DNA of 64,000 nt, from positions 372,001 through 436,000 of the forward strand of contig NZ_MRDM01000032.1 of assembly GCF_002008165.1 (NCBI RefSeq), in the 5' to 3' direction. Position numbers and translations under genes: made by a program. This DNA is from Rhizobium laguerreae (lineage in GTDB: Bacteria > Pseudomonadota > Alphaproteobacteria > Rhizobiales > Rhizobiaceae). Shown piece by piece: positions 35,291 to 43,234 of the stretch (its first letter is position 1; every line of letters starts with the position of its first letter). The notes under the pieces are model-generated. The model had not been told where the DNA came from, did no database searches, and saw only the letters and a program-made list of their open reading frames with translations.

Positions 35291-35495
35291 ATGTACGAAT
35301 TCGAAATCCACGACATGACCTGCAGCCACTGCGCAAGCACCGTGGAGAAGGCGATCAAGACTGCCGATCCCGGAAGCCTCCGCCAGCATCGATCTTGGGA
35401 CCAGGACTGCCAAGGTTGAAACCAGGAGCGATCCCGCCGCGATCATAACCGCCATTGAGAAGGCCGGCTATCCGTCCAGTTTCAAACAAGTTTGA
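35291..35495 (+). pseudogene. copZ: CopZ-like copper chaperone, frameshifted
   Basis: The frame opens MYEFEIHDMTCSHCASTVEK with the copper-binding CxxC of heavy-metal-associated (HMA) domains. It then leaves the family after IKTADP. The rest (EASASIDLGTRTAKVETRSD, then IITAIEKAGYP) continues one frame over to TGA at 35493-35495. One extra base in the CCC run near 35376 explains it; corrected, the protein has 67 residues, the CopZ size. A GGAG site precedes the ATG. The HmrR-type promoter upstream is intact. Confidence 0.78.
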
Positions 35496-35548
35496 TTTCG
35501 GAACGGAGCGCCAGCGTTAGCAAGTTTCCGCGCCGGGGTTTCAAACCG

Positions 35549-36277
35549 TCAGCGCGGAACCTCATAGGTCTGAGGCGACCGTCGATACGCTTCTTCGCAC
35601 TGCGGCGAGCAAAACCACGGCCCGTCGGGGGCGGCCCGCCTGTAGGACGAGTACGGTGCATGCATCTTGCATACGGGATCGATCCACGCTGGGTCAGCAG
35701 ATGGAGCAAGCTCGATCTCATAGAGAGGGACTTCCCCCGCCACCGATCTAATTGCCACCATTCCGAGGTCCCGTACCAGGATGCCTCTGGCGACGGCCGC
35801 CTCGGCAACGGGCTGGGTCGCGAGCAATTGGCCGGGTGCAGCGAGCGCTGCGATTCGTGCCGCAACATTGACCGTCGATCCAAAGAGATCGCCGGCCCTG
35901 CGGACGACCGGCCCGTGGTTCAGCCCGGTCCGAGTGAGCGGCAGTCGCGGCTCCTTACGGCAGGCCTGCAGCAGCGGTCCGAGTACCTGGATCGCCGTAT
36001 CCGGTTCAGGAAATGATAGCATCGCCTCGTCGCCGATCCATTTGATCGGCGGATCATAGCCGCTGAGGGCGGCGCGGACCATGCCCTCGAATACCTCAAG
36101 CACGTCGAGCGCGGCTGCGTCTCCATAGATGTCCGCAATCGCGCTGAATCCCGCGATGTCTATGAACGCAACGGTAGCCGGTGCAGTCGCTAAATTCTCT
36201 CGCTGCCTCACATCGCTCTCCATGGCCCGAAGATTTGATCCTAGCAACGCCGCATTTTCGCTCGCGTTCGTTTCCAA
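35549..36277 (-). CDS. Class III nucleotide cyclase domain fused to a YHS domain
   Basis: The 242-residue protein has an N-terminal class III cyclase catalytic fold (about 30-185). It carries the metal-binding aspartate in VAFIDIAGFSAIADI, the second in KWIGDEAMLSFP, and LNHGPVVRRAGDLFGSTVNVAARI with the Asn-x3-Arg of the active site. A C-terminal YHS/TRASH-type domain (about 196-242; DPVCKMHA...CSPQCEEAY) should bind metal. It lies inside a copper-response cluster, so metal control of cAMP synthesis is plausible but unproven. No membrane segment. Confidence 0.8.
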   Translation of the reverse strand: METNASENAALLGSNLRAMESDVRQRENLATAPATVAFIDIAGFSAIADIYGDAAALDVLEVFEGMVRAALSGYDPPIKWIGDEAMLSFPEPDTAIQVLGPLLQACRKEPRLPLTRTGLNHGPVVRRAGDLFGSTVNVAARIAALAAPGQLLATQPVAEAAVARGILVRDLGMVAIRSVAGEVPLYEIELAPSADPAWIDPVCKMHAPYSSYRRAAPDGPWFCSPQCEEAYRRSPQTYEVPR

Positions 36278-36311
36278 AGCAATTTTTGAAGCTCCTTGTC
36301 AACACGAGCCC

Positions 36312-36342
36312 TTGAACTGCCCATCATGGGAAGGATTACCTA
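36312..36342 (+). promoter_or_regulatory. MerR/CueR (HmrR)-type promoter of the copA remnant
   Basis: TTGAAC (36312-36317) and TACCTA (36337-36342) have a 19-base spacer holding the dyad TGCCCATCATGGGAAG. This is the same layout as upstream of copZ. Confidence 0.6.
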
Positions 36343-36367
36343 TGTGTGCAGTCACAAGGGATCGTCC

Positions 36368-36868
36368 ATGACTGCCATATCCAAGATCGAAAAATCGACC
36401 GCATCACCCATTCCGACGGAGTTCGGGATCGAGGGCATGTCGTGCGCGTCATGCGTCTCCACAGTGAACGGGCGATTCACGCCGTGCCTGGCGTCAACAC
36501 TGCGTCGGTGAACCTCGCGGGAATGCGCGACCGTGACGTTCAAGGACACGGTGTACGCGGCCGCCGTCCTGCAAGCCATCGAAAGGCGCAGGCTACGATT
36601 CCAGTATCGAGACGCTGGAGGTGCCTATCGAGGGCATGTCGTGCGTCTCGTGCGTCTCCCGCGTCGAGTGTGCTTTGAAAGTGGTACCGCAGGCGTCGTC
36701 GACGTATCCGTCAACCTGGCGACCGGGAAGGCCACGATCCGCTACACGGCAGGTCACGATCCGCTACACGGCAGGTACGGTGTCGCTGCTTGCATTGAAA
36801 GATGCCGTGCGCGCGGCCGGATACGAGCCGTCTGTCGCTACGGTCTCCCACGGTCGGGATGCGCCGCC
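36368..36868 (+). pseudogene. copA: Copper-translocating P-type ATPase, N-terminal remnant
   Basis: The remnant encodes two HMA domains scattered over all three frames. FGIEGMSCASCVSTV is followed in the next frame by RAIHAVPGVNTASVNLA, then in the third by VTFKDTVYAAAVLQAIE. The second domain has VPIEGMSCVSCVSRVECALK and, after shifts, VSVNLATGKATIRYTAG and LLALKDAVRAAGYEPSVA. A 22-bp tandem duplication (36733-36776) breaks the second domain. The transmembrane, phosphorylation (DKTGT) and ATP domains are missing; maiA follows at once on the other strand. This is a dead copA, 5' end only. Confidence 0.75.
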
Positions 36869-37470
36869 TGGAAGGCCGGCAGGTCTGCGCATCTGGCGTC
36901 GATGTCAACGATGCGCTTGAAAGCGGTCAACTCAACGCCCCAGCGGCGGGCGTTGTAGAGCTGGGGAACGAGACAGAGGTCCGCCATCGTCGGCGCGTCC
37001 CCAAAGCTGAATGCGCCATCGGCTTTGCCGATCATGGCTTCCAGTTTGCGCAGTCCGTCGGTAATGAAATGCTTCATCCATTCCTCGCGAGCATCGGGCT
37101 TATCCGTCATGGACATCAGATGCGACACGACATGCATGTTGCAGATCGGATGGATGTCCATGGCGACCGCATAGGCAAGGGTGCGGATTTTCTGGCGATC
37201 GGCAATGTCAGGTGGCAGCAATCTGCATTCCGGCCGAGTCTCGGCAAGATATTCGATGATTGCCAGCGACTGGGTCAGTGTCTTCCGGTCGATGACCAAT
37301 GTCGGCACGAGCCCCTGCGGGTTGAGGGCCAGATATTCCGGCGTCTTGTGCGCGCCGTCCAACAGATTGATAGGCACAGTTCTGTAGTCGACGCCCAAGA
37401 GATTGAGCGCGATGCGGACGCGATAGCTCGCCGATGATCGCCAGTAGTCGTAGAGAACGACCTCGTTCAT
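36838..37470 (-). CDS. maiA: Maleylacetoacetate isomerase (zeta-class GST)
   Basis: The 210-residue enzyme converts maleylacetoacetate to fumarylacetoacetate with glutathione in tyrosine catabolism. The N-terminal thioredoxin-like domain has the zeta motif SSASYRVRIALNL (residues about 12-24) and PQGLVPTLV; the helical C-terminal domain has FGDAPTMADLCLVPQLYNA. It overlaps the upstream fumarylacetoacetase-like gene by four bases, so they are translationally coupled. Its 3' end overlaps the dead copA by about 30 bases. Confidence 0.93.
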   Translation of the reverse strand: MNEVVLYDYWRSSASYRVRIALNLLGVDYRTVPINLLDGAHKTPEYLALNPQGLVPTLVIDRKTLTQSLAIIEYLAETRPECRLLPPDIADRQKIRTLAYAVAMDIHPICNMHVVSHLMSMTDKPDAREEWMKHFITDGLRKLEAMIGKADGAFSFGDAPTMADLCLVPQLYNARRWGVELTAFKRIVDIDARCADLPAFQAAHPDRGRP

Positions 37471-38492
37471 TGCGGGTCGGCTCCGTTGTATTTCTCGACC
37501 GTCTGCTCGATCGCCCCGAAAATCGAATGGCCGGCATGATCCTTCATCTCGATGCGCACCTGATCCCCGAACTTCATGAACGGTGTCTTCGGCGATCCGG
37601 TGTCGATGGCCTCGATCATCCTGATTTCGGCGATGCAGGAGTAGCCGTCTCCTCCCTCTTCCACCGGCCTGCCCGGGCCGCCGTCCCGCTTGTTGGACAC
37701 TGTCCCCGAGCCGATGATCGTGCCGGCCGCGAGATTGCGGGTTTTGGCGGCATGGGCGATCAACTGGCCAAAATCGAACGTCATGTCGATGCCGGCGTTG
37801 GGTTTGCCGAACGGCTTGCCGTTCAGGCTCACGAGCAGCGGAAGATGCAGCTTGCCGCCGTCCCAGGCATCTCCAAACTCGTCCGGCGTCACGGCGACCG
37901 GAGAAAATGCCGATGCCGGCTTCGACTGGAAGAAACCAAATCCCTTGGCCAGTTCGCCCGGGATCAGACCGCGCAGCGACACGTCGTTGACGAGCATCAC
38001 CAGGCGGATGGCGCCGCGCGCCGCTTCCGGGCTGGCCCCCATGGCCACGTCGCCAGTGATGACGGCGACCTCGCCCTCCATGTCGATCCCGTAAGCCTCG
38101 TCGGCCATGACGATCGGGTCACGCGGCGCGAGGAAAGCGTCCGAACCGCCCTGATAGATCAGCGGATCGGTCCAGAAGCTCGCCGGCATCTCGGCGCCGC
38201 GTGCCTTGCGCACCAGTTCGACATGGTTGACGTAGGCGGAACCGTCGGCCCATTGGTAGGCTCGCGGCAAAGGTGACGTTGCGTCATGTTCGTGAAACCG
38301 GATCGTCGGCTGAGCGCCCGTCTCGACGCCTTCAGCAATGAGCGCGAGCCTCGGAGCCACATGCTCCCAGTCATCGAGCGCCGCCTGCAATGTGCGGGCG
38401 ATATGACCGACCTCGGAACAGCGGGTCAGGTCGCGGGAAACGACGACGAGCCGGCCGTCCCGCGTGGAGTCTTTTAACGTTGCAAGTTTCAT
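37467..38492 (-). CDS. fahA: Fumarylacetoacetate hydrolase family protein
   Basis: The 341-residue protein is a FAH-domain hydrolase that should cleave fumarylacetoacetate to fumarate and acetoacetate, the last step of tyrosine breakdown. The metal-site motifs are visible: EVAVITGDVAMGA with GIDMEGE before it, and IGSGTVSN near residue 250. The N-terminus (MKLATLKDSTRDGRLVVVSR) is the bacterial form that differs from the 420-residue animal enzyme. It lies between hmgA and maiA in one operon. Confidence 0.9.
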   Translation of the reverse strand: MKLATLKDSTRDGRLVVVSRDLTRCSEVGHIARTLQAALDDWEHVAPRLALIAEGVETGAQPTIRFHEHDATSPLPRAYQWADGSAYVNHVELVRKARGAEMPASFWTDPLIYQGGSDAFLAPRDPIVMADEAYGIDMEGEVAVITGDVAMGASPEAARGAIRLVMLVNDVSLRGLIPGELAKGFGFFQSKPASAFSPVAVTPDEFGDAWDGGKLHLPLLVSLNGKPFGKPNAGIDMTFDFGQLIAHAAKTRNLAAGTIIGSGTVSNKRDGGPGRPVEEGGDGYSCIAEIRMIEAIDTGSPKTPFMKFGDQVRIEMKDHAGHSIFGAIEQTVEKYNGADPQ

Positions 38493-38543
38493 GTCCGAAA
38501 TTCCGTGCCGGAGGACTTCACTTGATGCATCACTTGATGCCCC

Positions 38544-39905
38544 TCACTTGATACCAGGGGTTCCGTCGAACTTGCGTTCCAGGCCATCCCAGCACTCGAG
38601 GTAATCATCCTGCAGCGTTTCGAGCTCGGCTGCGTATTTCGTCAGTTGCTGCGGGTACCTGGTCTCGAACATGAAGGCCATGGTGTGATCGAGCTTCACG
38701 GGTTTGAGCTCGGTATTGGATGCCTTTTCGAAGGCGAGCGCGTCCGGCCCGTGGGGAAGCATCATGTTGTGCAGGCTCATGCCGCCCGGCACGAAGCCCT
38801 CCTCCTTGGCATCATACTGGCCGTGGATCAGCCCCATGAATTCGCTCATGATGTTGCGGTGGTACCAGGGCGGACGGAAGGTGTGCTCGGCGACCAGCCA
38901 GCGCGGCGGAAAGATCACGAAATCGACATTCGCCGTACCCGCATCTTCGGTCGGCGCGGTCAGCACCGAAAAGATCGATGGATCGGGATGATCGAAGCGA
39001 ATGGCGCCGACCGGTGAAAAGGTCCGCAGATCGTATTTGAACGGGGCATAGTTGCCATGCCAGGCTACCACATCCAGCGGCGAATGGCCGATATCGGTGA
39101 CATAGAATTTTCCGCACCACTTCACATGCACGCGGCACGGCGTTTCCTTTTCTTCGAAAGCGGCAACGGGCGTCTTGAAGTCGCGCGGGTTTGCCAGGCA
39201 GTTGGCGCCGATCGGCCCGCGGTCCGGCAGCGTGAATTTCGCGCTGTAGTTCTCGCAGATGTAGCCACGCCAGACTGTCTGCTCGCCGCCCTTGAGAATC
39301 TTGAACATCATGCCGCGGGGGATGAGGCATATTTCCAGGGGCTCGACATCCATGATGCCCATTTCGGTGAACACTCTGATGGCGCCGAGTTGCGGCACGA
39401 TCAGCAATTCACCATCGGCATTGAAGAAGTAATCGTCGACCATGTCCTCATTGAAGACATAGGCATGGGCTGACATGCCCACCTGGGTGGTGGCGTCGCC
39501 TGCCGTGGTGATGGTCCGCACCCCTTCGAGGAATGTCAGTCTCTCCGAGGGTGCCGGGATGGGATCCCAACGAAGCTGGCCGAGCGGAAGCGAATGTTCG
39601 TCAAGGCAAGGCGCGGTTTTCCAGAGCGGATAGGACGCGTTGGAGAAGCGGCGGGTATGACGCACGCTCGGACGGATGCGGTAAAGCCAAGACCTTTCGT
39701 TGGTCCCGCGTGGCGCGGTGAACGGCGAGCCGGAAAGCTGCTCCGCATAAAGACCGTAGTTGCACTTCTGCGGGCTGTTCTGGCCCTGCGGCAAGGCGCC
39801 GGGGAGCGACTCGGTTTCGAAGTCATTGCCGAACCCCGGCATGTATTTCAGCGTGTTTGCTGTCGCGGCTTCACCATCCGACGTCTGGATCGATGTCTGG
39901 TCCAT
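38544..39905 (-). CDS. hmgA: Homogentisate 1,2-dioxygenase
   Basis: The 453-residue Fe(II) enzyme opens the ring of homogentisate to maleylacetoacetate. It starts with the family N-terminus YMPGFGNDFETESLPGALP. The iron-site region is in the C-terminal half: HGNYAPFKYDL, FRPPWYHRNIMSEFMGLI and PGGMSLHNMMLPHGPD supply His and Glu ligands. A GGAGG site precedes the ATG at 39905; the frame is open to 40049. It lies 51 bases upstream of the FAH gene and shares its operon. Confidence 0.96.
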   Translation of the reverse strand: MDQTSIQTSDGEAATANTLKYMPGFGNDFETESLPGALPQGQNSPQKCNYGLYAEQLSGSPFTAPRGTNERSWLYRIRPSVRHTRRFSNASYPLWKTAPCLDEHSLPLGQLRWDPIPAPSERLTFLEGVRTITTAGDATTQVGMSAHAYVFNEDMVDDYFFNADGELLIVPQLGAIRVFTEMGIMDVEPLEICLIPRGMMFKILKGGEQTVWRGYICENYSAKFTLPDRGPIGANCLANPRDFKTPVAAFEEKETPCRVHVKWCGKFYVTDIGHSPLDVVAWHGNYAPFKYDLRTFSPVGAIRFDHPDPSIFSVLTAPTEDAGTANVDFVIFPPRWLVAEHTFRPPWYHRNIMSEFMGLIHGQYDAKEEGFVPGGMSLHNMMLPHGPDALAFEKASNTELKPVKLDHTMAFMFETRYPQQLTKYAAELETLQDDYLECWDGLERKFDGTPGIK

Positions 39906-39928
39906 GCTCACTCCTCCCCGAACACTCC

Positions 39929-39959
39929 AGCGCCGCGCGTCCGACAGATGCGCGGCGCT
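39929..39959 (-). terminator. Hairpin between hpd and hmgA
   Basis: A perfect 10-bp stem (AGCGCCGCGC / GCGCGGCGCT, 11-nt loop) lies 8 bases after the hpd stop. It may end the hpd transcript or attenuate read-through to hmgA. Its sequence is related to the GCGCGTC hairpin of the intergenic repeats. Confidence 0.55.
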
Positions 39960-39966
39960 AGTGAGT

Positions 39967-41076
39967 TTACTCCGCTGCAGTCCCGATGACACCACGCTTG
40001 ATCTGATCGGCCTCGATCGACTCGAAAAGAGCTCGGAAGTTGCCTTCACCGAAGCCTTCGTCGCCCTTGCGCTGGATGAACTCGAAGAAGATTGGGCCGA
40101 TGACGGTCTTGGAGAAGATCTGCAGCAGGATTTTCGTCATGCCGCCATTCACCACACCTTCGCCATCGATGAGGATGCCGTGTTTCTTCATGCGTTCGAC
40201 AGGTTCACTATGGCCGTTCACGCGTTCATAGGACATGTCGTAATAGGTCTCCGGCGGACCCGGCATGAAGCGCAGGCCGTTTTCGGCAAGCCTGTCGGTG
40301 GCGTCGTAGATGTCTTCTGTTCCAACGGCGATATGCTGGATGCCCTCGCCCTTGTACTTCCTCAGATATTCCTCGATCTGGCTGGTGTCGTCCTTCGATT
40401 CATTCAGCGGAATACGGATCTTGCCACAGGGCGAGGTGATGGCGCGGCTCACCAGACCGGTGATGCGCCCATCGATATCGAAGAAGTGGATCTGCTTGAA
40501 ATTGAACAGGTTGCGGTAAAAATCCCACCACTTGTCCATGTTGCCGCGAAAGACATTGTGCGTCAGATGGTCGAGATAATAGAAGCCGATCCCCTGGGGA
40601 TGCGGGTTGCGCTCGCCGAGCCAATCGAACTCGGCATCGTAAGCCGATCCCTTGGCACCATAGGTCTCGACGAAATAGAGCAGCGAGCCGCCAATGCCGA
40701 CAATCGCCTGGACGTCGAGCATCTTGTCGTCCCCTTCATAGGGAACAGCGCCTTTTGACACGGCGTGGTCGAAGGCGTGCTGGGCGTCGACGACGCGCCA
40801 TGCCATCGACGGGGCGCAGGGACCATGATTTGCGACGAAACGCGCGGCATGACTGCCGGGTTCGGCGTTGAGGACGTAGTTGATGTCACCCTGGCGCCAG
40901 ACGGTGATGTCTTTCGTCTTGTGCCTGGCGACGGCAACATAGCCCATGCGCGTGAAGAGCTCGCGCAGCGTCTCGGGCTCGGGATGGGCGAATTCGACGA
41001 ATTCGAAGCCGTCGGTGCCGGCCGGATTGTCGGCGGTGATTTCCGAGGGCGGCGCATCATGCGGAAAAGGACCCAT
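39967..41076 (-). CDS. hpd: 4-hydroxyphenylpyruvate dioxygenase
   Basis: The 369-residue Fe(II) enzyme turns 4-hydroxyphenylpyruvate into homogentisate. It has two vicinal-oxygen-chelate halves; the iron ligands lie in the C-terminal half (YLDHLTHNVFRG and GEGIQHIAVGTEDIY give His, and GPIFFEFIQRKGDEGFGEGN gives the Glu). The start at 41076 follows a GGAGGAAAG site. It is divergent from an Lrp/AsnC gene. Together with hmgA, fahA and maiA it makes the complete homogentisate pathway. Confidence 0.95.
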   Translation of the reverse strand: MGPFPHDAPPSEITADNPAGTDGFEFVEFAHPEPETLRELFTRMGYVAVARHKTKDITVWRQGDINYVLNAEPGSHAARFVANHGPCAPSMAWRVVDAQHAFDHAVSKGAVPYEGDDKMLDVQAIVGIGGSLLYFVETYGAKGSAYDAEFDWLGERNPHPQGIGFYYLDHLTHNVFRGNMDKWWDFYRNLFNFKQIHFFDIDGRITGLVSRAITSPCGKIRIPLNESKDDTSQIEEYLRKYKGEGIQHIAVGTEDIYDATDRLAENGLRFMPGPPETYYDMSYERVNGHSEPVERMKKHGILIDGEGVVNGGMTKILLQIFSKTVIGPIFFEFIQRKGDEGFGEGNFRALFESIEADQIKRGVIGTAAE

Positions 41077-41131
41077 TTTCTTTCCTCCAGAGGAGATTGC
41101 ATTTGATATGCAAAGTGTGGCCCAAAACGCG

Positions 41132-41146
41132 TGCAAAGTTCTTGCA
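41132..41146. promoter_or_regulatory. Possible Lrp-type operator between hpd and its regulator
   Basis: TGCAA-AGTTC-TTGCA is a 5-bp dyad in the 130-base divergent region; another ATGCAAAG lies about 25 bases upstream. Multiple TGCAA half-sites suit an Lrp-family regulator. Confidence 0.45.
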
Positions 41147-41206
41147 TTCTTTATGCTTCAGGAAGAGATTATGCACGATCCGTGAGTGTTTTGGAGATTT
41201 CGTGCA

Positions 41207-41686
41207 ATGGATGAGCCGCTCGACAAATTGGATTTGCGCCTGCTTCAGGAACTTCAAAAAGACGGCAGGCTGACGAACAACGAGCTGGGCGAACGGATCG
41301 CGCTTTCACCGTCGCAATGCTCGCGCCGGCGAACGAGACTGGAGGCTGAAGGATATATCCGCAGCTACCGGGCTTACCTCGATCGGCAGAAGCTGGGTCT
41401 CGATATGCTGGTGGTCATTTCCGTGACGCTTGCGACCCACAACAGAGACAACGCCCGCCGATTTTCCCAGCTGATCAACGGACTGCCGGAAGTTCTCGAA
41501 GCCTATGCGCTAACCGGTGAAATGGATTATCACCTGACGGTGGCGACCCGCGGGCTCGCCGACCTCTCCAAATTCGTCAACGACGTTCTGTTGCCGCACG
41601 AGTCGGTGCAGCACGTGAAGACGTCGATCGTTCTCGATACGCTGAAGACATTTGAAGGCTTTCCAGTGCTGATGCCGGGTCACTGA
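41207..41686 (+). CDS. Lrp/AsnC family regulator of tyrosine catabolism (probable)
   Basis: The 159-residue protein has the helix-turn-helix RLTNNELGERIALSPSQCSRR (residues about 22-42) and a RAM domain. It is divergent from hpd, so control of the hpd/hmgA genes by tyrosine or phenylalanine is the natural reading. The ATG at 41207 (MDEPLDKLDLRLLQELQ) is the family start. It is convergent with another Lrp-type gene. Confidence 0.87.
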   Translation: MDEPLDKLDLRLLQELQKDGRLTNNELGERIALSPSQCSRRRTRLEAEGYIRSYRAYLDRQKLGLDMLVVISVTLATHNRDNARRFSQLINGLPEVLEAYALTGEMDYHLTVATRGLADLSKFVNDVLLPHESVQHVKTSIVLDTLKTFEGFPVLMPGH

Positions 41687-41726
41687 CATGGCGACAGAAC
41701 GCGATGATTCCGCTGCCTCGTTCGGC

Positions 41727-41796
41727 GATAAACGTCACATCACCCTTTTACGCAGTTCCGGACGGAAAACCGCTTCACACTTTTCCTGGAATTGCT
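41727..41796. repeat. RIME-like intergenic repeat between convergent Lrp genes
   Basis: The stretch CGCAGTTCCGGACGGAAAACC, GCTTCACACTTTTCCTGGAA and TTGCT is a well-known rhizobial intergenic sequence with a GGAAAA / TTTTCC dyad. It lies between the two convergent Lrp-type genes. Family assignment is from memory. Confidence 0.5.
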
Positions 41797-42258
41797 TTAG
41801 ATCGGCAGTTCGGTCGAGAATTTCAGCTCGCGCAGCACAAAGCTCGAGACGACGGTGCGCACATGCGGGTTGCGCATGAGATAGCGGGTCATGAAGGCTT
41901 CGTAGCTTTCCACGTCGCTTGCCCTTATCTTCAGCATGTAGTCGAAGGCGCCGGACAAGGCGTAGCACTCCATGATCTCCGGCCGCTCCAGCACCATCGA
42001 AGCGAAAGACGCGACCGCCTCTTCGTGGTGATCCTCCAGCGTCACATGCGCGATCACGCAGAGCTTGAGATCGAGTTTTCCAGGATCGAGCAATGTCACA
42101 CGCTTGCGAATGACGCCGTCGGCTTCCAGCTCCTGGATTTTCCGCCAGGCCGAGCTCTGCGACATGCCGGCCTTTTCCGCCAGGTCGGCCAGCGACAGGC
42201 TGCCGTCGGCCTGGACGAGCTGCAGAAGCTTGCGGCGAAAATTCTCAGGTTCTTTCAT
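41797..42258 (-). CDS. Lrp/AsnC family regulator of phhA (probable)
   Basis: The 153-residue protein has an N-terminal helix-turn-helix (SLSLADLAEKAGMSQSSAWR, residues about 19-38) and a C-terminal ligand domain. It is divergent from phenylalanine 4-monooxygenase with 123 bases between the starts. By analogy with other Lrp pairs it should respond to phenylalanine. The arginine-rich end of the recognition helix is slightly shorter than in the neighbour at 41207, so the two are distinct paralogues. Confidence 0.87.
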   Translation of the reverse strand: MKEPENFRRKLLQLVQADGSLSLADLAEKAGMSQSSAWRKIQELEADGVIRKRVTLLDPGKLDLKLCVIAHVTLEDHHEEAVASFASMVLERPEIMECYALSGAFDYMLKIRASDVESYEAFMTRYLMRNPHVRTVVSSFVLRELKFSTELPI

Positions 42259-42381
42259 TTTTGGCGCTACTTTCGGGAAGATTTGCCACCATTATGGCGA
42301 CAGCCAGCATGAAAGAAAAGAAAATCCTCCAAACTCGGATCATAATGGCAGGAAAAGCGCCCTGCTCGGGAGGATCAGCAC

Positions 42382-43173
42382 ATGACCAAGGAAAGCAGCT
42401 ACACCGCCAAACTGCCCGGCCCGGATGGTTTGTACGACTACACCCCGGATGAAGATGCGATCTGGGGTGAACTCTACCGGCGTCAGATGACGCTGCTTTC
42501 CGACATGGCCTGCCGCGAATATCTGGACGGCGTCAAAATGCTGGGGCTCAAGCCCGACAAAGTGCCTCAGCTTCTCGATGTGAACAGACGCCTGAACGAG
42601 ACCACCGGCTTTGGCGTCGAAGGGGTGCCGGCGCTCATTCCGCCCTCGCGCTTTTATGAACTTCTGTCGCAAGGCAAATTCCCGCTCGCAACCTTCCTGC
42701 GCCGTCGCGAGCATATCGACTATATCGAGGAACCGGACCTGTTCCACGAGGTCTTCGGCCATTGCCCCATGCTCACCAACCAGAGCTATGCCAATTTCGT
42801 CCGGCATTTCGGCGAAACCGCCGTCCGCCTCGGCAAGGGCTATTCATGGCACCTGTTCCGGATCTTCTGGTTCACCGTCGAATTCGGCCTGATCAATACG
42901 CCGCAGGGACGCCGCTGCTTCGGCGCGGGCATCGTCTCATCGCCCAGCGAAGCGAAGGCGGCGATGGAAGGCAAGGCTTGCGAATTCCGGCCGTTCGATC
43001 TGCTGAGCGTGCTCCGGACGCCCTACCGGATCGATATCCTCCAGCCGATCTACTATGTCATCGACAGCTTCGCCGATCTTGAAGCGATCGTGGAGCAGGA
43101 TATCGAGGCCACCATCCTCAAGGCAAAATCGCTGGGTGATTTCGCCCCCGCTTTCGAAGCCAAGGCTTCGTAA
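42382..43173 (+). CDS. phhA: Phenylalanine 4-monooxygenase
   Basis: The 263-residue monomeric enzyme hydroxylates phenylalanine to tyrosine with tetrahydropterin and O2. The iron ligands are in LFHEVFGHCPML (two His) and in FTVEFGLINT (Glu). The bacterial form lacks the regulatory ACT domain of the animal enzyme. A GGAGGA site precedes the ATG. It feeds the homogentisate pathway encoded upstream. Confidence 0.95.
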   Translation: MTKESSYTAKLPGPDGLYDYTPDEDAIWGELYRRQMTLLSDMACREYLDGVKMLGLKPDKVPQLLDVNRRLNETTGFGVEGVPALIPPSRFYELLSQGKFPLATFLRRREHIDYIEEPDLFHEVFGHCPMLTNQSYANFVRHFGETAVRLGKGYSWHLFRIFWFTVEFGLINTPQGRRCFGAGIVSSPSEAKAAMEGKACEFRPFDLLSVLRTPYRIDILQPIYYVIDSFADLEAIVEQDIEATILKAKSLGDFAPAFEAKAS

Positions 43174-43193
43174 ATCGCCGATGATAGGGTGGT

Positions 43194-43220
43194 TTGCCTC
43201 GCCGCGGTGCGGCGAGGCAA
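43194..43220. terminator. Bidirectional terminator (phhA / peroxidase)
   Basis: A perfect 12-bp stem (TTGCCTCGCCGC / GCGGCGAGGCAA) with a 3-nt loop lies between the convergent stop codons. Confidence 0.82.
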
Positions 43221-43234
43221 CAGCCTTGCGAGTA

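Noticed and set aside
37434..38276. 280-residue plus-strand frame opposite the fumarylacetoacetase gene
   Set aside because: Antisense shadow; His/Asp/Arg-rich without motifs.
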